DNA of 7,966 nt from Bacteriovoracaceae bacterium (GTDB taxonomy: Bacteria > Bdellovibrionota > Bacteriovoracia > Bacteriovoracales > Bacteriovoracaceae), in NCBI GenBank assembly GCA_947448095.1, contig CANFNN010000129.1, positions 1-7,966 of the forward strand, in the 5' to 3' direction. The notes under the pieces were generated by a model. The model was given only the letters and a program-made list of their open reading frames with translations, did no database searches and was not told the DNA's origin. The translations under genes were made by a program, and so were the position numbers. Shown here one piece after another: positions 1 through 5,684 of this stretch (position 1 is its first letter; each line of letters starts with the position of its first letter).

Positions 1-988
1 ATCCATCCGTTTGGGCAAAATCATTTTTGAGGATATTTTTAATCTTGAGAATAATTTCTTTCTCGTTCATTACTTCGGGAACAAAACTATCAAGTCTGAG
101 GTAGCCAAAGTCGCCGTATTGGTTGGCAATGATATGTGAATGAAGAATGGTTTCTTCATTCGAAATCCCACCCCAAATCCTTTTTCTTTCCTTCTTTTTA
201 GGAATCGCTGGAAAACTTTTATTTGAGGAGTCCCCCTGCGCCTTGCCCAAACAGCTCCAGTCCGCGCGCGTGATCCAAGGCAGCTCTTCAGTAAAGGTTT
301 TCCCTAATCGAGTTTTGAAAACGAGAGTGTGCCTATCTTTTTCAGGCAGAAAATCAAGAGTGTGTTCTTTAAAGATCAGTTCATTAATGGCCCCTCTTCT
401 AGCGGCCGCATCGTTGGCACCTAGTGAGCTCAGCATCACTTTTTTCATTGCTTCTTCAACCGGAACCCCATCGATACTGATGAGAATATCTCCTGGGATC
501 ACTTGCATGGGTTTATTGATGAGTCTTTTGACTGTGTCAGTGTCTTCAAGACTACTCACAGCTATGACTGATTGATTTTGGTCATTCAGAACTTCGCGCA
601 GATTAAACGGAAGAAAATTATTGTAACAAGAAAAAGGGCGAGGCAGGTAGTAGAGAGTGTGTTTATCCCGAAACGAGTAAAAGATGTCGGCCATGGATTT
701 ATGGAATTCATAACTCGTGCTTGTTTCTAAATTTTCTTCGATCATCTTGAGTGCAGGAGTCGGGTTCACGCCAAAGTCTTTGAGTTTGAGTTCTTTATGA
801 ACATAGACTTGATTAATAATGAGGCTTGCCTGTTCAAATACCAGACGCTTCTCAGCTGAGGAGTAATTTGGCAGCTTAATCTTCGCTCGAGAGTTCTCTA
901 GTAGACTAAAAACTGGGGGACCTGCGATTACAGGGGACGCCGCTATAAGTGCCAGAAGTCCAAGCTTCAGATGTCTTTGCATGATCAT
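1..988 (-). CDS. Exported S41-peptidase-like protein with PDZ-like region (partial, C-terminus cut)
   Basis: The minus strand is open from an ATG at 988 to the left edge: 329 codons, no stop. The start is supported by GGAG five bases upstream; a second ATG two codons in (982) is possible. Residues 1-22 look like a Sec signal peptide (MIMQRH, hydrophobic core, AGP after it). A D-K-H motif at 108-110 in the context FRDKHTLYYLP resembles the Asp-x-His segment that holds the catalytic His of S41 enzymes (CtpA/Tsp and the chlamydial CPAF type). Residues about 155-235 look PDZ-like (GDILISIDGVPVEEAM at 166-181). YGDFGYLRLDSF at 291-302 matches the first strand of the S41 core (GYIRLxxF). The serine nucleophile would lie beyond the window, so activity cannot be judged. 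An exported processing or degradative serine peptidase is inferred; a catalytically dead homologue is possible. It is divergent from msrB. Confidence 0.75.
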   Translation of the reverse strand, partial: MIMQRHLKLGLLALIAASPVIAGPPVFSLLENSRAKIKLPNYSSAEKRLVFEQASLIINQVYVHKELKLKDFGVNPTPALKMIEENLETSTSYEFHKSMADIFYSFRDKHTLYYLPRPFSCYNNFLPFNLREVLNDQNQSVIAVSSLEDTDTVKRLINKPMQVIPGDILISIDGVPVEEAMKKVMLSSLGANDAAARRGAINELIFKEHTLDFLPEKDRHTLVFKTRLGKTFTEELPWITRADWSCLGKAQGDSSNKSFPAIPKKKERKRIWGGISNEETILHSHIIANQYGDFGYLRLDSFVPEVMNEKEIILKIKNILKNDFAQTDG

Positions 989-1087
989 ATATTCTCCGTA
1001 TAATTGAGGTTATATGACTGCTGAGGCTTCTTACGAGTAATTGTAAAGATTACACCTCTCTATTCGCTCTCAAAGGGACTTCTAATT
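989..1087. promoter_or_regulatory. Divergent intergenic region between the S41-like gene and msrB
   Basis: These 99 bases must hold the promoters of both divergent genes. On the minus strand TATAAC (plus coordinates 1009-1014) is a possible -10 about 20 bases before the S41-like start, but no good -35 sits 17 bases further up. On the plus strand I see no convincing sigma70 pair; TTGTAA at 1041-1046 lacks a correctly spaced -10. The msrB ribosome site is AAAGGGA about 9-10 bases before its ATG. No clear operator palindrome was seen. Confidence 0.35.
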
Positions 1088-1579
1088 ATGAAGAAAATTT
1101 TAATATTTCTCCTCTTTATTACTTATTCTTTGGCCTTTGCCATGGCACCCACTTCTAAAGAAGTAATGAAGAAGAAACTCACTCCGGAGCAGTACCGTGT
1201 GACTCAGGAAAACGGCACTGAGAGGCCATTTCATAATGCCTATTGGAACCACAAAGAAGTGGGAATTTATGTCGATGTAGTTTCCGGTGAGGCCTTATTT
1301 AGTTCATTAGATAAATATGACTCTGGGACTGGGTGGCCTAGTTTCACGAAGAGTATCGATGAAAGTAGTGTGAAAACCAAGCTTGATTTAGATCTTTCTC
1401 TTCCCCGTACTGAGGTCAGAAGTAAAAATGGCGATTCACATCTTGGTCACGTTTTTCAAGATGGACCTAAAGACAAAGGGGGGAGTCGCTTTTGCATCAA
1501 TTCGGCTTCGCTTAGATTTATCCCAAAAGCTTCTTTGGAAAAAGAAGGTTACGGCAAATACCTTACACTATTTAAATGA
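1088..1579 (+). CDS. msrB: Exported peptide-methionine (R)-S-oxide reductase MsrB
   Basis: This 163-residue protein reduces the R epimer of methionine sulfoxide in oxidised proteins. It matches the MsrB family along residues 31-162: LTPEQYRVTQENGTERPF, GIYVDVVSGEALFSSLDKYDSGTGWPSF (59-86), RTEVRSK, DSHLGHVF (116-123, with His118 and His121) and GSRFCINSASLRFIP, where Cys136 is the catalytic nucleophile. Residues 1-18 form a Sec signal peptide (MKK, hydrophobic stretch, AFA), so it should act in the periplasm or outside, unlike the cytoplasmic form. Cys136 is the only cysteine: both zinc-binding CxxC pairs and any resolving cysteine are absent, so recycling must use an external thiol or thioredoxin-like partner. 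AAAGGGA lies upstream of the ATG. Its last four bases overlap the next gene. Family assignment is certain; export is strongly supported. Confidence 0.97.
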   Translation: MKKILIFLLFITYSLAFAMAPTSKEVMKKKLTPEQYRVTQENGTERPFHNAYWNHKEVGIYVDVVSGEALFSSLDKYDSGTGWPSFTKSIDESSVKTKLDLDLSLPRTEVRSKNGDSHLGHVFQDGPKDKGGSRFCINSASLRFIPKASLEKEGYGKYLTLFK

Positions 1580-2004
1580 AAAAAAAGATCCTAGCGGGCT
1601 TATTCGCCTTTATCTCTTTATACATTTTAGGACTTGCCGGAGAGTTGACTGGTTTAAGACTATTGCTCGCTCCTTTTGGCGCGAGCTGCATTCTGCTGTT
1701 TGGCTTTCCTCATAGTCCTTTTATTAGACCTCGTAGTCTTTTCTGGGGTCACATCATCAGTAGCTCGACGGGCATTTTGCTGTGTTGGATGTTTCCTGGA
1801 TCCCTGCTCCTGGCTTCCTTTGCCGTGGGGCTTGCGATGGTTTTGATGCTTGCAACAGATACCTTTCACCCGGCCGCTGGGGGGAATCCGCTTTTGATTT
1901 TTCATCATGGGCCTAAGCCTGAAATGCTCATACTACCTTTTTTGTTGGGTGCACTCTATTTAACTTTTTTAGAGCGAGCTCACAGGAAGGCGATCTCAAG
2001 TTAA
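1576..2004 (+). CDS. HPP-family integral membrane protein
   Basis: This 142-residue membrane protein belongs to the HPP family (named for a conserved His-Pro-Pro). Family landmarks are LLLAPFGASCILLFGFPHSP (29-48), RPRSLFWGHIISS (51-63), VGLAMVLMLATDTFHPAAGGNPLL (84-107). The signature reads His98-Pro-Ala here instead of His-Pro-Pro. Four to five hydrophobic segments are visible (about 5-23, 28-44, 58-76, 78-94, 117-133), so it sits in the inner membrane. Plant chloroplast members have been linked to nitrite transport; the role of bacterial members is not settled, so no substrate is assigned. Its ATG overlaps the msrB stop as ATGA and has no Shine-Dalgarno of its own, which implies translational coupling to msrB. 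No terminator was seen after the stop. The family call is firm, the function open. Confidence 0.9.
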   Translation: MKKKILAGLFAFISLYILGLAGELTGLRLLLAPFGASCILLFGFPHSPFIRPRSLFWGHIISSSTGILLCWMFPGSLLLASFAVGLAMVLMLATDTFHPAAGGNPLLIFHHGPKPEMLILPFLLGALYLTFLERAHRKAISS

Positions 2005-2061
2005 TTTTATTTTTTCCGAGAAAGTTTAGGTTCTATTTCACTTCATTTTTGCAGAGGTTGC

Positions 2062-2214
2062 ATGCTTGATCCAGTTTCTCGACTATTCTCGTCACTTTGG
2101 AATTATCTTTCTGCCTCTATCGAAGGTCATTATAAAAAGCTAGGCGAGAAGGCTCGCGAAGAGCTGGATACTAGGGAACAAGACCAATCGAAAAGAAAAA
2201 TAATTAAGAAATAG
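2062..2214 (+). CDS. Small charged protein, 50 residues, unknown
   Basis: An ATG at 2062 preceded by AGAGG (spacing four) opens a 50-codon frame ending in TAG. The product begins with a short hydrophobic/aromatic part (MLDPVSRLFSSLWNYLSASI, 1-20) and continues as a highly charged, probably helical tail rich in Lys, Arg, Glu and Gln. It has no signal peptide, no transmembrane segment long enough to call, and no family that I recognise. It sits 57 bases after the HPP gene and 70 bases before the kinase, on the same strand, so it could be the third gene of the msrB unit or stand alone. The support is the ribosome site, the protein-like composition and the otherwise empty gap; it could still be a chance frame. 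Confidence 0.5.
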   Translation: MLDPVSRLFSSLWNYLSASIEGHYKKLGEKAREELDTREQDQSKRKIIKK

Positions 2215-2247
2215 TTAACAGGATAAATTCAATTTCATTTTAAGAAG

Positions 2248-2279
2248 TTGAAAGAGATATCAAGTCTTTATGCTATAAT
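2248..2279 (+). promoter_or_regulatory. Extended -10 promoter for the CHASE histidine kinase
   Basis: TATAAT at 2274-2279 is a perfect -10 and is preceded by TG at 2271-2272 with one base between, the extended -10 form. TTGAAA at 2248-2253 could be a -35, but the 20-base spacer is long; an extended -10 needs less help from the -35. The -10 ends only five bases before the kinase ATG at 2285, so transcription should begin at or about one base from the A of the start codon. Confidence 0.65.
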
Positions 2280-2284
2280 CGCGC

Positions 2285-4453
2285 ATGTCCAAAATTTCGA
2301 AATTGAATAAGGTCTGGGTTTTTTGCTCGGTCATCCTCACAGGTATATTCTTCATTGGTTCATTGATCTACGAACTACATCATTCCTACGTCGACAGCGT
2401 GAAAAAAAGTGAGCTTGCCTCCTTTGATAATGCGAATTTTCTTCTTAAAGAAAAAATGGACTCTTTCATTCATGGTCTCCAAGGCTTGAATGGAGTTTAT
2501 CTTGCCACGAATTTTCATCCTGAACTTAAGGCAATCCGTAATTATGCTGTGAGTAGAAATTTCTTTAACAATTTCCCAGGCTCCCTCGGTTATGGCTTTG
2601 TTAGGCGGGTGCCAAAAAGTCAATTGGCCCAATTTGTTAACGAACGAAAAAAAATGTTGAACACATTTGAAATAAAAAAACTAACAAATTTAAATTTTTC
2701 CGATTGCTACATCGTTGAAGCGATTGAGCCCCTTGAAAAGAATTTCCAAGCGATGGGTCTGGATATCGGCTCCGAGATGATCCGTCGTGCGACTGCTGAG
2801 CAGGCAATGGATACTGGCTTGCCGGTTATTTCACCACCTCTTCAGCTCGTTCAAAAAAATCAAGAGGGGGTAGGTTTTCTTTTCTTTTTACCACTCTACG
2901 ATCAACCAAGCGTACCGACGACTATCGATGAGCGTCGTAAAAAGTTAATTGGATGGTCAAATACGCCATTACATTCTTCAGGATTGATACAGTTTTTAGA
3001 AAAATCAATTGATAAAAATTTAGTCTTAGATATTAGAGACGCTCAAGGTGGACTCATACACCGCGACTCTAGGCCTGTTGATACTCGGTATGCGCAAACC
3101 TCGAATTGGATGAGAAACTTTCTCACTGTGGGCGGGCGCTCGTGGATTGTTACCGGTGCCATTCGGCCAAACGAAAACTTAACTTTGATTAATTATATCT
3201 CGCTTACTCTGTTTGTTTTGCTGTCTGCTTTTTATGTCTTTTTTGTGTGTAAATTAAAAAAGATCCTAAGTGAAAAAGAATCATCTGAATTTCGCATCAA
3301 GGAGTTTGAGTCTTGGCAGGCGGCCGTTTTAAATGGAGCAAATCATGCCATGATTTCTGCTAGTGCGGATGGAATCATTTCTACTTTTAATAAAGCAGCT
3401 GAAAGAATAACGGGATATTCAGCGGATGAACTTATTGGTAAGAAGACTCCGGAAGTCTTTCACGACTTAGCTGAAGTCACTGCAAGGGCCCAGGTTTTGT
3501 CTGATGAATTAGGCCGGCCGATTAAAATTGGTTTTGAAACTTTTATTGCTAAAGCAGAATTGAATGGAACTGACATAAACGAATGGACCTATGTCGGTAA
3601 GTCTGGGACTAGGACCCCTGTTAGGCTATGTGTGAGTCGTATTAAAAACGATGCAGGGGAGATTCTCGGTTTCTTGGGTGTCGCTGAAGACCTGACTGAG
3701 ATAAAAAAGATTCAGTCTACGCTTGAACATCAGAATGAGACCATGATTTCATCTGCCAAGATGGCGGCCTTGGGAGAAATGGCTAGTGGGGTTGCCCATG
3801 AAATTAATAATCCTCTGGCAATCATCTCAGGACGCACAACGGTCTTAAAATTAATGATGGAAGATGGTCAATTAAACAATGAATCCCTTTTAATTGGTCT
3901 TCAAAAAATTGAGGATACGGCCCAGCGAATTTCTAAAATTGTTGTCGGCTTAAGAACTTTTTCCCGAGACACCTCGAAAGATCCAATGGCGAAGACATCG
4001 CTGAATTTGATCATTCAGGACACTCTTGATCTTTGTCATCAAAGAATGATTAATCACGATGTCGCTTTTTCGATGAATAATGATGAAGATATTTTTTTTC
4101 TGTGTCGACCGGTTCAAATTTCGCAGGTTTTAATTAATCTTTTTGGAAATTCCCTCGATGCTATTGAGCTTATGCCCAATAAGTGGATTAAGCTTGAGGT
4201 AAAAAAAATGGGAAAAAATGTTTTTATTTCTGTCACAGATAATGGCGCCGGCATTGAAGCGGGTATTGTTGATCGGATATTTGCCCCCTTCTTTACTACC
4301 AAAGTCGTGGGGAAGGGGACAGGCCTTGGGCTGAGTATTTCTAAAGGAATCATCGAAGCGCATGGCGGTCAATTAACTTACAAGCTTGATAATAACCATA
4401 ACCAATTTGTCATCCAACTTCCTTGTCTTGAGACGGATTCCATTTCGGAGTAA
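2285..4453 (+). CDS. CHASE-PAS sensor histidine kinase
   Basis: This 722-residue inner-membrane kinase should sense an extracytoplasmic ligand and autophosphorylate. Order: membrane segment about 11-29; CHASE domain about 75-235 (SLGYGFVRRVP, EAIEPLEKNFQAMGLDIGSE, GVGFLFFLPLYD); second membrane segment 301-322; PAS about 343-470 (GIISTFNKAAERITGY, then GFETFIAKAELNGTDINEWTY); HisKA with phospho-acceptor His505 in GVAHEINNPL; HATPase with N box QVLINLFGNSLDAI (614-627), G1 DNGAGI (652-657), F box IFAPFFTTK (665-673) and G2 GKGTGLGLS (676-684). All kinase motifs are intact. There is no receiver domain and no response regulator in the window, so it is an orphan here. An in-frame stop at 2276-2278 rules out a more upstream start, and no Shine-Dalgarno precedes the ATG; together with the promoter position this suggests a leaderless mRNA. 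The ligand is unknown. Confidence 0.95.
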   Translation: MSKISKLNKVWVFCSVILTGIFFIGSLIYELHHSYVDSVKKSELASFDNANFLLKEKMDSFIHGLQGLNGVYLATNFHPELKAIRNYAVSRNFFNNFPGSLGYGFVRRVPKSQLAQFVNERKKMLNTFEIKKLTNLNFSDCYIVEAIEPLEKNFQAMGLDIGSEMIRRATAEQAMDTGLPVISPPLQLVQKNQEGVGFLFFLPLYDQPSVPTTIDERRKKLIGWSNTPLHSSGLIQFLEKSIDKNLVLDIRDAQGGLIHRDSRPVDTRYAQTSNWMRNFLTVGGRSWIVTGAIRPNENLTLINYISLTLFVLLSAFYVFFVCKLKKILSEKESSEFRIKEFESWQAAVLNGANHAMISASADGIISTFNKAAERITGYSADELIGKKTPEVFHDLAEVTARAQVLSDELGRPIKIGFETFIAKAELNGTDINEWTYVGKSGTRTPVRLCVSRIKNDAGEILGFLGVAEDLTEIKKIQSTLEHQNETMISSAKMAALGEMASGVAHEINNPLAIISGRTTVLKLMMEDGQLNNESLLIGLQKIEDTAQRISKIVVGLRTFSRDTSKDPMAKTSLNLIIQDTLDLCHQRMINHDVAFSMNNDEDIFFLCRPVQISQVLINLFGNSLDAIELMPNKWIKLEVKKMGKNVFISVTDNGAGIEAGIVDRIFAPFFTTKVVGKGTGLGLSISKGIIEAHGGQLTYKLDNNHNQFVIQLPCLETDSISE

Positions 4454-4529
4454 GTCATTTTTACATACAATTCCTTGCGTGCGCCGCGTCTATGAATCTT
4501 CAGATGGCCCCTCTTTGTATTGATTGTTA

Positions 4530-4565
4530 TGACCCCCAAGTACAAATGATTTTTTATGGGGGTTA
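4530..4565 (+). promoter_or_regulatory. Hairpin enclosing the ribosome binding site of the transglutaminase gene
   Basis: ACCCCCA (4532-4538) pairs with TGGGGGT (4557-4563). A G-U and a U-A pair extend the stem outward to 4530/4565, giving nine pairs and an 18-base loop. The right arm contains the GGGGG that would be the Shine-Dalgarno for the ATG at 4567, so the stem would hide it. There is no U-run after it, so it is not a terminator for the kinase. A role as a translational switch is inferred. A possible -10, TACAAT, lies at 4466-4471 without a good -35; a start there would give a leader of about 90 bases holding this hairpin. The rest of 4454-4529 shows nothing clear. Confidence 0.45.
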
Positions 4566-4566
4566 G

Positions 4567-5649
4567 ATGAAGGCATTCGCTTTGGTTTCTCTTTTATTAA
4601 GTGCTTCAGCATTTGCTGATAAGTGGGACGCTAACAACGATCCTGCCAATTTTGACTCTCGTTATGAATACAATTTTAGTGCTCTTTCTAAAGGAGCGAC
4701 TCTTCCTTTAAATAAGATGCCTTGGGCCAGTAGTTTTTGGCCTAGAAATAAAGGCAGCATCAACTATCGATGGAATACGCCTAATCCAACCGGATTAGAA
4801 ATCCAGTCTCCTTCAAAAGCGCAAGTCTTAGTCATGAGACAAGATCAGTTGGCGCAACTTTCTCCCGCCGAAAAATTTGATCTTGCGCGTGGATTCTATG
4901 ATTATCCATTGAGCTCATCAGTCGCCAAAGGTGTAAAGAAAACAGCTAAAGACTATGAGGGCGTGTGTGATGGTTGGACGGCTTCCGCTATTCAATTTGC
5001 TGAGCCTGCTCCGGTTAATATGGTCAATCCTGATGGTATTGTTATTCCTTTTGGCTCCTCTGATGTGAAAGCACTCATGAGTTATGATGTTTCCATCAAT
5101 CAAAAAGATGGTGAGCTAGGAAGTGTATTTGTTGGAAAGTATTGCGTGAATCCCTTCGGTATGAGGCTTGGAACTGCTAATTGCTCGGATATTAATCCAG
5201 GTGCTTTCCATGTTATTCTCGCCAATCAAATTGCCATTAAAAAAGAAGCACTCGCAGTTGATATTGATCCCACGAAAGAAACTTGGAACCAGCCAGTATA
5301 TGGTTTTGAATTTGAAATAAAAGGAACAACGAAATCGGAGTTCGCCGCTGTGGCATATCTCGTTCATGCGAAGTTAAAATACGCTGAAGATGATCCAGCA
5401 ACAGTGGAAGAGAAGAAAAATGTTTTTACCTGGGACCCAACAGTTGGAACGCCGAAGTATAATTCGGCAGTGATGGAGCTCGATTATATTCTGGAAGTCG
5501 ATTATTCTGGGCGCATTACTGGGGGAGAATGGTTAGACGGCTCAAAGTATAATCACCCAGATTTATTTTGGCTTCCTACTAAAAAGATTCAATTCACGAA
5601 AGAATTTGATTTTCTCAATAAGGTTTATAAACCGTTTTTTATTCAATAA
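4567..5649 (+). CDS. Secreted transglutaminase-elicitor family protein with a Pep-13-like motif
   Basis: This 360-residue protein resembles the transglutaminase elicitor family, typified by Phytophthora GP42, which cross-links protein glutamine to lysine. Residues 1-17 are a Sec signal peptide (LSASAFA, then DKW). Probable catalytic Cys134 lies in YEGVCDGWTASA (130-141) and probable catalytic His215 in NPGAFHVILANQI (210-222). WNQPVYGF (240-247) closely matches the Pep-13 surface motif of GP42. The C-terminal EVDYSGRITGGEW (310-322) followed by HPDLFWLP (330-337) is also typical of the family. Cys193 and Cys206 could form a disulfide. The start is supported by GGGGG four bases upstream, within a hairpin. 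The gene is alone on its transcript and ends in a strong terminator. The family call rests on motifs I recognise, not on a search; cross-linking activity and the target are inferred. A peptidase-like activity on the same fold is the main alternative. Confidence 0.85.
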   Translation: MKAFALVSLLLSASAFADKWDANNDPANFDSRYEYNFSALSKGATLPLNKMPWASSFWPRNKGSINYRWNTPNPTGLEIQSPSKAQVLVMRQDQLAQLSPAEKFDLARGFYDYPLSSSVAKGVKKTAKDYEGVCDGWTASAIQFAEPAPVNMVNPDGIVIPFGSSDVKALMSYDVSINQKDGELGSVFVGKYCVNPFGMRLGTANCSDINPGAFHVILANQIAIKKEALAVDIDPTKETWNQPVYGFEFEIKGTTKSEFAAVAYLVHAKLKYAEDDPATVEEKKNVFTWDPTVGTPKYNSAVMELDYILEVDYSGRITGGEWLDGSKYNHPDLFWLPTKKIQFTKEFDFLNKVYKPFFIQ

Positions 5650-5657
5650 GTTTTTAG

Positions 5658-5682
5658 GCCCCTCTTAGGAGGGGCTTTTTTT
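5658..5682 (+). terminator. Intrinsic terminator of the transglutaminase gene
   Basis: GCCCCTC (5658-5664), a TTAG loop and GAGGGGC (5669-5675) form a perfect seven-pair GC-rich stem followed by seven T. It begins eight bases after the transglutaminase stop. Read from the minus strand the stem is not followed by a T-run, so it is a poor terminator for the convergent peptidase gene, whose stop lies at 5685. Confidence 0.93.
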
Positions 5683-5684
5683 GG

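Noticed and set aside
147..575. Open frame of 142 codons on the plus strand
   Set aside because: It lies wholly inside the minus-strand S41-like gene, which has a signal peptide, ribosome site and family motifs; the plus frame has low-complexity Ser/Leu-rich sequence and no ribosome site.
1428..1715. Plus-strand frame overlapping the end of msrB and the start of the HPP gene
   Set aside because: Both overlapped genes match known families in their own frames, so this one is a shadow.
1660..1908. Minus-strand frame of 82 codons rich in Arg, Lys and Gln
   Set aside because: It is antisense to the membrane segments of the HPP protein; the composition is what reverse-complemented hydrophobic codons give.
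4114..4372. Two minus-strand frames opposite the kinase ATPase domain
   Set aside because: The plus strand here encodes the N, G1, F and G2 boxes; the opposite frames have no ribosome site or recognisable motif.
4530..4565. Hairpin considered as terminator of the kinase gene
   Set aside because: No T-run follows; the right arm runs directly into the transglutaminase start, which fits a translational role better.
5658..5682. Bidirectional terminator for both convergent genes
   Set aside because: On the minus strand the stem is followed by CTAAAAAC, not a T-run, so only plus-strand termination is supported.
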